DNA of 64,000 bases from contig NC_089738.1 of assembly GCF_035083965.1 (NCBI RefSeq), positions 18,068,734 to 18,132,733 on the forward strand, read 5' to 3'. Shown one piece after another: positions 1-26,885 of this stretch. Within the stretch, counting starts at the first letter, position 1, and each line of letters starts with the position of its first letter. The translations under genes and the position numbers were made by a program. This DNA is from Branchiostoma lanceolatum. Taxonomy: Eukaryota > Chordata > Leptocardii > Amphioxiformes > Branchiostomatidae. The notes below the pieces were generated by a model that was not told the DNA's origin, did not search any database, and was given only the letters and a program-made list of their open reading frames with translations.

Positions 1-1285
1 GAGTCTGAATCTGTTCTGGACTCCTTTTTGCACACAGTTTGTTGTTTGCACTAACAGCTTCATCCTCTTTTGTCTCATTGCTATCTGGACTTGGATTAAC
101 TTTTTTAGCTGCAACATCTGGATCTGCGTCCTCTTCCTCCTCCCACGGACAAGTAGGAAACAACCATTCTTGACTGTCTGTCAACCCTTCTTCATCTGAC
201 CTATAACAGCGCTCTTTTCTGCTTGGTTCTTTAGATCTCCTTCTTGCCTTTGTCTTGCAATTGGCCTTGGCACTTAGCTTTACTCTTTGACTGCAACTGT
301 TTTCTTCTGGGGTTTCAACGTGTCTTCCCTTCTTCCATGTCCCAGACACAGGTGAAACATACCATTTAGAGTGTCTACTGTCCTCCACAGCCGTTTCTAC
401 ACCTGCATGGCTTTTTTGCAACAACGGTTTTTGTTCGTTTTTTACTGCAAAGGCACCTTTTTCCTCTAAAGGTCCAGAACTATGGTCTGAGTTGTGATGC
501 ATTACTTTATGGCAAGAGTTTGGCCTGGGTGTCCTTTTGGCACCAGGTTTTGTCAAGGTTCTAGTCTTTGATAGAGGAGTGAAATGTTCAAGGGACCGAT
601 ATCCGCTGTATTTCACCGTGCACATTCCAGAATCTTTAGAGTTTCTGAGCTCCGGTCTTGAGATCTCCCTGCAATTTCCCTTAACATTTTCAGTTTGTTT
701 ACAATGTGTTGGGGAGTTGCTGTCTAAAGTGCTAGTATTCTGTAGTTCTCCCAGTCTGTGACTTTTGTCAGAACTCGGACAGTTCATTTCTAGATACTGC
801 CCTGATGTCTGCTGTGTTGGTGGCTCCTTGGTATGGCTTGTCGTTTCCTCCTTCTTCATCTCTGTTGATGCTTTTGAGACCACTCCATTCACCATCTTGT
901 CAGTGCAAGGCATCTTTCCATTTTCCAATCCAGTCTTCACATGTGTTGACAGTGCCAGGGGCGAAAATTTTTTCTGTGTCAGTTTTATCTTGGTACCATC
1001 TGCAGTTTTGTCTTTACTCTCCACCCCTTGAGTTTTGAATATTTTTCCATTGATTTTTTTGTCAATGCAAGACTTCCTTTGATGTTTTAATACCGGTCTA
1101 GTTAAGGAGATCTTTTTCAAGTTTCTTGGTGCAGGTTTTGACCGTACCAGAGACGAAGACGTCCCCCTAAAGTGTAAGACTAGATGCAGACGGCTGTCCT
1201 GTGAGCCAACAGTGCTGATGCAGAGTCTGGACCTCTTACACTGCTGTGGTGCTGTCCAGGGCACACTACCCCCCTCCCTCTTCAT
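1..1285 (-). CDS. Unrecognised basic/acidic low-complexity protein, partial (runs off the left edge)
   Basis: The minus strand has one uninterrupted reading frame of about 428 codons from a Met at 1285 to the window edge, with no stop. The predicted protein begins MKREGGSVPWTAPQQ and is rich in Lys, Ser, Thr and Glu. Late in the visible part it has a basic run (KTKARRRSKEPSRKER) followed by an acidic run (CPWEEEEDADPD). I see no transmembrane segment or catalytic motif; the composition suggests a disordered, possibly nuclear protein. The frame stays open upstream of the Met, and CCAG lies about 30 bases before it, so this may be an internal exon whose first exon lies nearer the promoter block at 2083-2170. 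I do not recognise the family. The coding call rests on frame length and composition only. Confidence 0.6.
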   Translation of the reverse strand, partial: MKREGGSVPWTAPQQCKRSRLCISTVGSQDSRLHLVLHFRGTSSSLVRSKPAPRNLKKISLTRPVLKHQRKSCIDKKINGKIFKTQGVESKDKTADGTKIKLTQKKFSPLALSTHVKTGLENGKMPCTDKMVNGVVSKASTEMKKEETTSHTKEPPTQQTSGQYLEMNCPSSDKSHRLGELQNTSTLDSNSPTHCKQTENVKGNCREISRPELRNSKDSGMCTVKYSGYRSLEHFTPLSKTRTLTKPGAKRTPRPNSCHKVMHHNSDHSSGPLEEKGAFAVKNEQKPLLQKSHAGVETAVEDSRHSKWYVSPVSGTWKKGRHVETPEENSCSQRVKLSAKANCKTKARRRSKEPSRKERCYRSDEEGLTDSQEWLFPTCPWEEEEDADPDVAAKKVNPSPDSNETKEDEAVSANNKLCAKRSPEQIQT

Positions 1286-2082
1286 ACTGACATCACAGAT
1301 TGTGATCCTGGAGTGGACATGTAGTTTGTTATTAGTGGCTTTTATTTGACGTCATCTGTAACATACAGGAAGATGACATTGCTTAATCTAGTTTCCCGCC
1401 AACATGCTGCCGTGGGATTCAAATTATGATTATCATAACGGAAATTATAAAAAAGTTGTATAGACTCATAATCTTTACTCCGATAAGGATGAATACTGTA
1501 ATGCAGAAATGCCCACGCGGTGGTTTTATGTCCCCAGTTTTCACAGTGAACTCTTTAGGGGGACTGTCGCAAAACTTATTGCCCACCTATAACTGTAGCG
1601 CTACAATTGTTTCAAATGTGAACTGAAAACCACCCTGAACACTGCATTTTCTCCCTACCACGAAATAAAAACCACGCGAACTTAAATGCATTTACATTAT
1701 GATTTTCTCTTCTGGTCAAATTATGTAGAAATCAAGTGTACACTGAGTTTTTTGTGTCATGTAATGATAACGTCTCTAGTCCGATAATTTCTAAGTTAAT
1801 GGCTTCAAAGTCATATTGAATGTTGGATGATTAAGTTCTGTGATACATGAACAAACAATACTGAGTGAAAAAATTATAACGAAGTTTAACTGAGTGAGTT
1901 AGTTAGTGAGTGAGACTACACCTACAAACTAACCCTTATATGCATAGTGTCAACAACAACAACATAGTACCTACCATGACAAAGACACAAAATACGTGGT
2001 TAGGCCTCAGAGAGTACACAGGCGTCCTCACAGCGTGTCAATTTTACATAATATTCCAAAAATTTCCTACTTATTTCAGCGC

Positions 2083-2170
2083 TTCGCCATCGCATGGGCG
2101 CCGCCATCTTGGTTCTCGCCACATCTCGCGAGAGGTCCGGGTTCTGCGTGACGTCACCAGAGTAACATGG
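2083..2170. promoter_or_regulatory. Promoter-like motif block between CUL3 and the leftward gene
   Basis: Within 60 bp there are three classical TATA-less promoter motifs: a YY1-type site (GCCGCCATCTTGG, 2100-2112), the palindrome TCTCGCGAGA (2124-2133) and a full CRE, TGACGTCA (2149-2156). The block is about 440 bp upstream of the CUL3 start and 800 bp upstream of the leftward frame, so it could serve both. On the minus strand an ATG inside the YY1 site opens a short frame of about 35 codons; it could be a first exon or a 5' leader ORF. The remainder of 1286-2612 shows no other gene. Confidence 0.6.
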
Positions 2171-2612
2171 CGCCTCCCTCAACCGCATCACATTTACAGA
2201 AATTGAGAAATAATCGTTCGCTGATTGTAATTAACTGATAAACTATCAAATCTGATCAAAGTTTTGAATAAATATTTTTACGAAACATCAAAAATTGGCG
2301 TTAAAGCTGATATATAGCAATTTGTAGACAAAACTGTAAGGTTTACTTTGTTCGGAAGGATACGGAAGTCGCCCATAATGGCAGTAAACAAACGAGAGAC
2401 ATTTTGTTGAAGACTGTTGATTCTTATTTTGCCGATTTTCCATCATTTTCTGGCTAATCCATGCAGAATCCGTAGGTGCGGTGAGAGTAGAGGAACAGCA
2501 GTGTGACATAGAGGGCAGTTTTAGCGAGATCAGCGTCGGGTTGCCGCTGTTTTAGCCGTCGACACAGCCGGTCCTTTCTTGCCAAAAATAGCAGCGAACG
2601 CAAGTGGCCAAA

Positions 2613-18609
<15,997 letters not shown>

Positions 18610-19094
18610 AGAGGAGACCAGACTGGAGATATTGGGAGGGGAGGGGGGGCTGGGGTGGGTTTAGCCAATTTTGGTATGATTTTGGGGGGGGGGATGCGTG
18701 AAGAAAAGAAAAGTGTAGCTCAAATTCTTTTGCATGGCCGACGATCAGAAAACAAAGAAGGGAACACTTTGTGTTCCTTAGCGACTGAATAAGTTTGTAT
18801 CAGACTTGGATGCGAATGATGTTGGTTTTGAGGGGAAAGAGGGGGGGGGGCGTTATGTTCAGTTAGTTAGACCTTAGGCACACATTGAAAGGGATGCAGA
18901 GAAGTAAGAGGTTTTTAAACGTGAACCTGCACCTCCCATCTTACGAGTGGGCATATCCCACGTCAGCACAGTTGGAAACGGTACACTTGTACATGTATAT
19001 GTTGAATACACAGACTCATCTGTACAACTAATTTACCAAATAAAGAGGCAATTTCTATACCAGGTATAGCGTAGCGACAGTGTACACACAGACT
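18610..19094 (+). promoter_or_regulatory. CUL3 3' UTR with candidate poly(A) signal
   Basis: The region after the CUL3 stop contains G-rich runs (18640-18860) and a canonical AATAAA at 19039-19044. No other coding signal is seen. Assigning the poly(A) site is inference from motif and distance. Confidence 0.45.
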
Positions 19095-19124
19095 TTATTT
19101 ACTCTGACACCCCCTGCTGTACAA

Positions 19125-19500
19125 TGGAACCAGCCATATTTCTGCAACCATCATCCGGGTTTGGAACGGCCTACTCTCGGAACAGGGGTGATGGGGTGAT
19201 CCTTTGTTATGTTTGCTTGCCTTGCTACAGCAGTAAATATAGAACCTGTTGTCTACCATGTGTGTGTTTTCTTGTTTGAAATTTAAACCAACCCCACTCT
19301 TTGAACAACTTCTTTTGTTAATAATCTTCCCAAATATTTGAACATATAACATGTAATTATAATGCAAAGGAAAGAAAAAAGTGAAAGTGATCTTGAACCA
19401 GTTTAGCTCAAATGAACTCAATGAACAGATGAGCTAATCTTCCACTGGTCATGACAGAGAAGACAGACGTTATGTACAGTATTTACAGGTTAGCGATCAG
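19125..19500 (-). repeat. Relic duplicated segment related to the 5' flank of the galactosyltransferase gene
   Basis: 19129-19290 resembles 22738-22880: both contain CCATATTTCTGCAAC, an ATC(A/G)TCCGGGT stretch, AGGGGTGATG, TTTGCTTGCC and CTACAGCAGTAAA in the same order. In addition 19405-19480 resembles 20575-20650 (GAACTCAATAAACAG-like, CTTCCACTGGTCATGACA, ACAGACG). This suggests an old local duplication around the minus-strand gene at 21646, of which only flanks remain. Confidence 0.6.
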
Positions 19501-19579
19501 AGGATTTTATTAAGAAAATGGGGACAGTTGATAGATGGCCACTTTTGACATGATTCCCCATGCTTAGGTTAATCATACA

Positions 19580-19965
19580 CCAAGTGGCGTAATGGCTAGA
19601 ACATTAGGCCGTCAAACAAGGGAACTTGAGTTGCTATCCAGCTTGCCCCCCAGACATGTCTGGACATGCGCCCGGACGTTGTGCCCTTGGGAAAGGCACT
19701 TCACAAATTTCTTCACTCAGGTGTAAATGAGTACCTAGCTTCGGTTAGGGACGTCCCTCGAACAGGACGTTAAATGGAAGTCCAGTGTTTGGGGAGAGCC
19801 ACACCTCGCGCACGTTAAAGAATCCACCACACCTTTCGAAAAAGAGTAGGGGCATGCCCCGGTGTGAGTGGTGTCGCACATGGGTTCGCCCTTAGTAATA
19901 GCCTCTGCTAGTTGGGCAACCCTGGCATGTACATGCTGAAGCAATAAATAAATAAAATTCATACA
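19580..19965 (+). mobile_element. tRNA-derived SINE, near full length
   Basis: It starts with an A-box-like GTGGCGTAATGGCTAGAAC and has a diverged B box. The body contains GGGAAAGGCACTTCAC, AATGAGTACCTAGCTTCGG, GGGACGTCC and GAGAGCCACACC, and it ends in AATAAATAAATAAA. Copies are at 14798-14995 (-) and, partly, 29730-29955. The family name is unknown to me. Confidence 0.8.
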
Positions 19966-20704
19966 CCAACTTAATGGGGAAAATGATCTGACATACTGCC
20001 AGAAATGGCCAGGTGGTCCTTATGTAGAGGTGTTCACTACTACAGGTTTGACTGTATCACTGGCCAGGTGGTCCTTGTGTAGAGGAAGTTGATATACCAG
20101 TAAAGGGTAATGGTACTTAGATCTAGAAAAATACGAAATTTAATGCCAACTAGAGTTCCACAACCTCATACGTTTGCCAAAGGATGTAAACCTTTATGAC
20201 TTCTACATTATGAAGGTTTCCCATTGATTATCCAGGCAAGGTCCATATCTACATGATATCAGATGAAGAAAATGGTCTTGTCTACCCAAATAACAAGTTG
20301 GTCAAAGTGTGGAACTCTTATTGTAGCAAGGAAGGTTATTCTAGTATTTATTGTGTCATCAGTTACGCAAATTAGGGCCTGATTTGCATACCTCATTTTT
20401 AAAACAAATACTCCTGAATTGTGTAAGGGTTTTCGAAAGTTACCAAAGTCATGGACCAATCCACAGGCACATAGAGAAGCGGAATGCTAGGTACCAGATA
20501 TCATCATTGTCTGTGACAGAATGACAAATAATATCTTTATTTTCCAGAGATTTTTGTAAGAGTTCATCTCGTGTTCGAACTCAATAAACAGTTGAGCTAC
20601 TCTTCCACTGGTCATGACAAAGAACACAGACGCTCTGTACAATGTATACATGTTCATTGTACCTGGAAAATCCCCTTAGCTCTTTTCGACAAGTACAAAG
20701 CATA

Positions 20705-21572
20705 TATGAATGAATGAAGACCTTTATTGTACATTCGTGCCCCGAGGGGCTGGATACAGGTCGTTTAACACAAACCTAACTAACATGTAAGTGACATACA
20801 CAGTGAAATAAATACAGTACATAGTTAAAGGCATCCAAAGCATTTTACGACTGTTCGCCCGCCTCTCTTAGAATAGCGCTTAATTCGGAGACATGTTTTT
20901 CGATTTCCATTTCGTTTGTGTTTTTTTGGCAAATAGAGGAGAGGGTGTGAAGTCTTTCGGTAAAATTAGGTTTACTAAGTGAATAGAGGAATTTTTCGGT
21001 GGATTTTTCGTTCCAGTGGAACCGTTTGGGGAGAGGTTTGGAGTTTGAGCTTTTTTGCTTTCCTTCGTAATTGTGCTTTGTTGGATTTGAGTGAATCAAA
21101 GTCGAAATCATGCAGTGGTCTGAGAATAGCGTAAGAGGATTAACACGAAAACATAAAATGTGTGGGATAAAGGACTGGCTGGAAATCATATAGTCTACAG
21201 TGCTGCTGCCGCGGGGTTGATGGCAGGTGAATTTGCGCTGTAGTCGTGTAGATCGCCAGCCACCCTTCCGTTTAGTATCATATGGTTTGCTTGTACGCAC
21301 AGATCGATGACAAGTCTACCAAATTTGTTCGGTGGCGATTTGTCTATGTGTTGTCTGTCCGTGGAGAATGGACAGCTTACACCCTCGTCGGTGCTTTCAT
21401 CCACATAATCGAGTAGATTTCCAAGGCGGGCATTCAAATCTCCACCAAGTAGTATAAACCCTGCGGAACTGTATTTAGATATTTCGTTTTCAAGAATTTC
21501 TAGTCTATGGTTGTCTGAGTACTTATGCGTTGTAGATGCACAGGGGCTTATATATGCTGAACAAATAAACAA
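20705..21572 (-). mobile_element. LINE remnant: endonuclease domain fused to 3' tail, reverse transcriptase deleted
   Basis: Read on the minus strand, 21572-21195 encodes part of an APE-type endonuclease: FILLGGDLNARLGN (catalytic GDxN) and then NKFGRLVIDLCVQANHMILN. A second frame, 21300-20845, continues it (TVDYMI..SDHCMI, the end of the endonuclease), so there is a frameshift near 21200-21235. It is followed directly, at 20765-20705, by a 3' tail with CAATAAAGGTCTTC and ATTC repeats, the same tail as at 41695. No reverse transcriptase motif is present, so the copy is internally deleted and dead. Confidence 0.85.
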
Positions 21573-21645
21573 ATCTTTGGGTAGACCCAGTAGTTGTCTA
21601 TCTGTCTGAACAGTCGATCACGCTAAACTGGATCCAGCTCAATGC

Positions 21646-22632
21646 TTAACAACTGCTGATGAGATGACGCCACTCATTTACCATAGCGTCGGGTGTTTTG
21701 AACCAATGAGAAGATATTTTATCATCATTACAGGAGTGTACCTCCCTCCAAAAGACGATCCGTTCTTCGTGTACCGGATCAATCCCAAGTTTCTCCAGAC
21801 ACAGACCCAAGTTCACGTCTTCAATAAACAGGTATTGCACAGTTAAGGACACTTCGTAGATAAGTCGTGTGATGTCGTTGGAAATGACGTAAGCGTATCC
21901 ACCGGGGTATCTCGGGAATGTGTCTCTGGGATAGTCTTTCCTAGTCAGACACCACCGTTTTTCGTGTACCATGTATGTTTTTCTGACCGGTTTGCCACCA
22001 GTGTAGACCCGCCCTGTCACGAACCTTCTTGCCTGTGTAGCATTCAATCCCGCAAGATGTTTCACCAGGTTAAAGACGTTCACAAAAGTGTCGTCGTCGG
22101 CTTTCAAGACGAACTTGGCCATGGGACAGAACCCTGAAGCCCACTTGAGGCACATGGCGGTTTTAATGGTCAAGTTACGATATGAATCGATGAAATTCTC
22201 TTGAATGATGTCCTTGTAGACGCTGTTTTCCTGTTCCAGCGATCGCTGCACAGAAGCGTCTGACGTCATCCCAACCGCGAAGACCGTTTTGATGACGGTT
22301 CCCTGAACGTTACTCTCGTTCCCCCACGTGTTTCGAATGGCGAGTCTCTGCGCGTGGTTTCGCGGGATTGACGTCACCATGACGAGGAGAAATACGTCAT
22401 TGTCGCCACATTTCTCAGGGTTGTTGATGAGGAATGTGTAATTGTGTGGATTATCGTCTATTTCAGTAGAGGTGGAAACGTTACTGCTGTTGTCTTTTCC
22501 ACACAGGTTAACGTTGCGTTTCAAGTCTGGCGCTGGCGTAGGTCTGTCTAAGAGGTAGACATAGAAGATTCCTGCCATGATGCACACGGTTAAGATCGTC
22601 TTCAAGGCAAGTCTAAACTTGACGCGAACCAT
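21646..22632 (-). CDS. Beta-1,3-galactosyltransferase-like glycosyltransferase (GT31), intronless, 328 aa
   Basis: A type II Golgi membrane glycosyltransferase: a short cytosolic tail, one membrane anchor near residues 10-28 (ALKTILTVCIMAGIFYVYLL), a stem with N-glycosylation sites, then the GT31 catalytic domain. Visible GT31 motifs are RLAIRNTWGNES, FAVGMTSD, DIIQENFIDSYRNLTIKT, the metal-binding KADDDTFVNV, YPRYPGGYAYVIS and FIEDVNLGLC. It would transfer galactose (or GlcNAc) from a UDP-sugar in beta-1,3 linkage; the exact donor and acceptor cannot be read from sequence. I chose the Met at 22632 because it sits just before the anchor; the frame is open to a Met at 22743, which would add 37 residues. 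The 5' flank resembles 19129-19290. A transferred or retro origin is possible given the single exon, but single-exon genes are normal in this family. Confidence 0.9.
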   Translation of the reverse strand: MVRVKFRLALKTILTVCIMAGIFYVYLLDRPTPAPDLKRNVNLCGKDNSSNVSTSTEIDDNPHNYTFLINNPEKCGDNDVFLLVMVTSIPRNHAQRLAIRNTWGNESNVQGTVIKTVFAVGMTSDASVQRSLEQENSVYKDIIQENFIDSYRNLTIKTAMCLKWASGFCPMAKFVLKADDDTFVNVFNLVKHLAGLNATQARRFVTGRVYTGGKPVRKTYMVHEKRWCLTRKDYPRDTFPRYPGGYAYVISNDITRLIYEVSLTVQYLFIEDVNLGLCLEKLGIDPVHEERIVFWREVHSCNDDKISSHWFKTPDAMVNEWRHLISSC

Positions 22633-24008
22633 GCTGATTCCTTCTGTCGTCTGCTCTTCAGTTCTTTCAGTTCTGCAAGATATGAAGAGCATTTCACAAA
22701 CATGATAGACATATGTGCTAGCTTCCGAAGTTTCACCGGCCATATTTCTGCAACTATCGTCCGGGTCTGGAAGAGTGTATTCATGGAAGAGGGGTGATGT
22801 TTTGTCACCTTTGCTTGCCTAACTACAGCAGTAAAATCAAATCTACTGTCTACGATGCATGTGCTTCCTTGTTCAAGCCAGCTTTGTGGACATTATACTA
22901 TGTGGCTTCTTTCTGCTCTTAGTGTTTCCCCTTTGTCGGTCATATAGCCTAAACTCACATTTGCACAGCCCCTTATCCTGCTGGGTTTCCAATATATCTC
23001 CACTGCTGAAGTGCCCAGACACCTCATGTTGAAATAAAGGGTACTATAGCTAGTTTGATATTGCTCATTTTAGTTACTTCGCTATACAACAACCGCACGG
23101 GTGCAAACGTACACATTCTAGAAATACCCTCAACCCTATAATTGCCATGGCTAGCATACAGAACAAGCATTGCAAACTGACAATTGTCAGGCTCAGCAAG
23201 ACATCAAACCTACCCCTGACCAGTGCTCTTCCTAGTCAATGTAGACGGGGTGATATGGCTGATTCACACATGAAGATGACGGCGCAATGTTGTCTTATTG
23301 CCGGCCAATTTGACAAGCCGTCCTATCGCCTGTCTGTCTGTCAGATGTTCTGTAATACAACAAAGAGGTTCGTACACACCTCCGTGGGTACATGTCTAGA
23401 CACGGGCCCATTGTCTTCAGCCGGTTCGGTCAGTGAGTACCATCAATGCGCTGACCCACTTACAGCAAAGAAATACAAATCAACACAACACAACACAACT
23501 CAGCTCCTCAAATCGATATCAGGCTACCAGGTACACAAAACAAGCTAAGCCTTTCCTGTCCAACTCACTCATTAAAAGTGACAGATCCCCCTATTAAAGC
23601 TTAAGGAAGTCACTGTCTCATGTTCTTGGTGAAAATTAATTTTGGGCTCAATAAAAATTCCATCGTGGCATGCCTCCGCGGCGAAAGTAACCTGATCATT
23701 TGTCCCGGTGTCAAGCCGAATGGCTGAGCTTGCCAAATACGTGAGAGGAGTACTCTACGTGCAAAACATTCGTGGGACGTGATCATTTTCAAGCATAAGT
23801 CTGACCATAGCTCTAACTCTAGCAAAAAACCTTCCCTAATCCTGATCATAACCCTAGCCCTAATCTTAACTCTAATCCTACCTGTAAATCTTACCCTGCC
23901 CTTACTCCACACAGGTGCTCCTCTCAAGTATACTGAAGTCCACCAAAAGTGTCGTGCTCAGGTGCACTTAGCTGACCTCTCACGTATTTGGCAGCTCAAA
24001 GATTTGGC

Positions 24009-24055
24009 TTTACACCGGGTTCCACGTGAAAATACGGCGTGGAACCCGGTGTAAA
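24009..24055. repeat. Perfect 18-bp hairpin
   Basis: TTTACACCGGGTTCCACG at 24009-24026 pairs exactly with its reverse complement at 24038-24055 across an 11-base loop. It is probably a minimal foldback element; I see no clear target-site duplication and no gene context suggesting a terminator role. Confidence 0.75.
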
Positions 24056-24164
24056 GCGAGTGTGTTTAACTCCCATACTCTTTCCCAAATAATGAGTGGT
24101 ATATATAAAGCAGAGAAAGCAGTATGTACCATTTCTTAAGTAATGATGACTTGACCATCGTTAC

Positions 24165-24256
24165 AGTCTTTGGTATGACTTTGAGATCGAACTCACAACC
24201 TGCCGCTTGAAAGGCGAACACTCTACGTATACCCTCTCGGCCATTGCTCCGGTCAG
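24165..24256 (-). mobile_element. SINE tRNA-like head, minus strand
   Basis: The reverse complement reads ATGGCCGAGAGGGTA (A-box of Ser/Leu-type tRNA), then GTTGTGAGTTCGATCTC (B box), then CATACCAAAGACT, which also occurs in the SINE body at 32375. It has no tRNA 3' stem, so it is a SINE head rather than a tRNA gene. Confidence 0.65.
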
Positions 24257-26584
24257 AGAGACAAGACCTGGAGGAATTCACGCCCCTCCGAATATCACGG
24301 ACGCTGTTTACCTCTTCCCGGGGCGATCTCTCCACCCAGTGGGCGTGTGTAAACATTCAGGTCGCGCTCGGCATTTTCTCCCCGCTGAAGTCTTTTTGAA
24401 GGAACCCTTGATGGATCGACGCCTTAAGGGACGTCGAGGTCGTTGCCATGGAAACCGAGGCGTCCGGCCGAGCACCCCCCGCTCGGCTCACGGAAAACAT
24501 CAAATTGACCAATTGTGTGTCAAAACTGGCAGGCCGCCAAAACATACGCCCGGCATAGCTGGGATTGTGAGACGTCATCACTACATGCGTCTTTAAGGAA
24601 GCCGTCCCGTCTTGAAGACGTCCAGACATCTAGCTAGGAGGAACCGCTGGGAACAGACGTGCGAAGACGCTCTGCAGCGGAAACTTAGGGGTTAGGAGGT
24701 ATGTCTTAAGAACTTCTATCAAAGCGACCTAGCATTAACTACATTTTTTTTTCACCAATAACAAGAAGCAAGAAGGGACCAAACATATATCCTAGGCTAA
24801 ATACTCGTACCGCAACGTGTAAATTTGTAAGCATGTCTTTGATATGACCTGTACTTAGCTCAGATGGCAACAATGTACAAGAATGTCTTCATTGATTCAT
24901 TTCTTCATTAACTAGGAAGATGCTATCAACATGCGCCCTTTTTGTTAGTACATACGTGGTCATTTGTAACTTTCCGAACGATGCTTCGTCCTGATATAGT
25001 AGCATGGCGTGATAGCATCATGTTCTGCACGGTTCGCTTTGTTTAGAACAGACGCATCGAAGGAAAGTCGCGATGGTTCATTGATTATGCATTCTAAACA
25101 AGCTCTGGAGCACATGCAGCTCTTTTCGTTGGGGAAACATCTCTTCCGCTAGATGAAATGACAACAAAACATGTGGTCACAGATACGGTGCAAAGCTACT
25201 GTTACAGTAGTCTTTCTAGGGGACCCATGTTTTCGCGTAATTGCAATTGGAACATAGAGGTCCGCACTACCATGGCCATCGACGCGCCCGTGGAAAAACG
25301 CACTACTTGAAAGACCGTCGAAAACAAGCCAGCTGAATGTTACCATCTGTTTAGAGATTATGCGTAGCACATGTAGCACAGTCTGGAGAGGGAAAACTCC
25401 TGAAGAAGTGGCGTGAACCTAGAAATAAACAAAAACGCCACAAAGTTCTGACAAAGTAGTTTTAATGTCATGGCCAAAAGGGCTGAAGAGGGGTTGAATA
25501 GACAAACTTTGAAGAAACGCGTTCGACAACTGCGGCTTTTTTTGTCGGTCTTGTAAGGCCCTCTTTCCAATGGATGGAGACCGTTGTTGAAGAGCGCCCG
25601 TTGAGCGACCGAAATTGTATTTGTGTGATCTTCTTCTTCTTATTTGGCAGTCCAGTCTCGGGGGACTATCTGTGCGCCTCTGGATTTCGCTTCGGATGTG
25701 GCTTAAGTCCAGCCCTGTATTTGCACACCCTTTGTTTTTTATTGGAATGGATGTAAGATTCTGATTTGAAAGACGACACAATTTTGACCACAAAACGCAC
25801 CAAATACACTTCTTTATCAAGGAAATTTGTTTAAACATCTAATGAGAATTTTGGTCGCTCAATACGCTTAAAGGTCGCCACTTCAGTGGAAAGGTTGTAT
25901 AACCAGTTTGACGTCGTGCTTGGCGTCACGTTCAAGGGTGTAGATGGGCGTAATTTTCCTGTTCAACCTGACAACCTGGCAGCCCAACACGGCAGTTATA
26001 TTGAGTCTCTGTAAAACCGGCGCCATAACAGGAAAGTAACTCAGTCTTCGAGGGCATTTTCGGCTACTCTCCAGCAAAATGTTTTCAGGAATCTGCCGAT
26101 GTTCGCATGTCACCGACGTGGCACCGAACCGTCCCATGTAACAAGACAGATTTTTTTGGCGAAAAATTCGCTTGTCTGTCTGACGATTTTGAAGTTAGGC
26201 GACCTTCTGGAGATCAACAAGTCTGACCGAAGGTCGTTGACAGTGTGCGGACGTGAGGTCGGCTATTTCAGCCGTTTGAGGCCAGTGCCTGTGGTCTGAA
26301 TCTGAGGCACTTAACCTTGTACTGGGTATTTCAGCCGTTTGAGCCTAGCGCCTGTGGCTCGAATCTGAGGAATGGGTATGTCACACTTAGCCTTGTGCCT
26401 GGTATTTCTATCATCCGAGCCTAACGTCTGTAAGTTGAATGTCAGTAATGGCGATATCTCACACACTCCGCGGCCTTGTCCCTGGTCCAACAACATCCAG
26501 CTTGAAAGTCCCTCTGTGTTGGTAAAGTCATCATGAAACGGATTTTAAACCGTGACTTTTCAACACTAGGCAATGGTTGGATTT

Positions 26585-26885
26585 ATTGATGAGGATAATG
26601 AAAATGATAATGATATGACGATGACGATGATGATGGAGATGATAATGATAATGATGACGATGATACCGATTTTGATGATGTTGTTGATGATGATGATGAT
26701 CATGGTAATGATGGTGATGACGATGACGATGGTGACGATAGTAACGATGGGGACGACTGTGATGATGATGATAGTGATGGTGATGACGATGATGATGGAG
26801 ATAATTATAATGATGATGATGATGATGATGTTGATGATGGTGGTGACGAGGATGATGATGATAATGATGGTGATGATGATAAAAG
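26585..26885. repeat. GAT-rich microsatellite
   Basis: About 300 bp of GATGAT/GATAAT/GACGAT triplets. The long Met/Asp frames and, on the other strand, His/Ile frames through it are artefacts of the triplet. Confidence 0.9.

Noticed and set aside
23820-23890. CCTAA-like sequence resembling degenerate telomere repeats
   Set aside because: Units are irregular (AACCCTAGCC, CTAATCTTAACTCTAATCC) and short; no true TTAGGG array is present.
24165-24256. Possible Ser/Leu tRNA gene on the minus strand
   Set aside because: Good A and B boxes, but no complete cloverleaf or acceptor stem, and it is joined to SINE body sequence.
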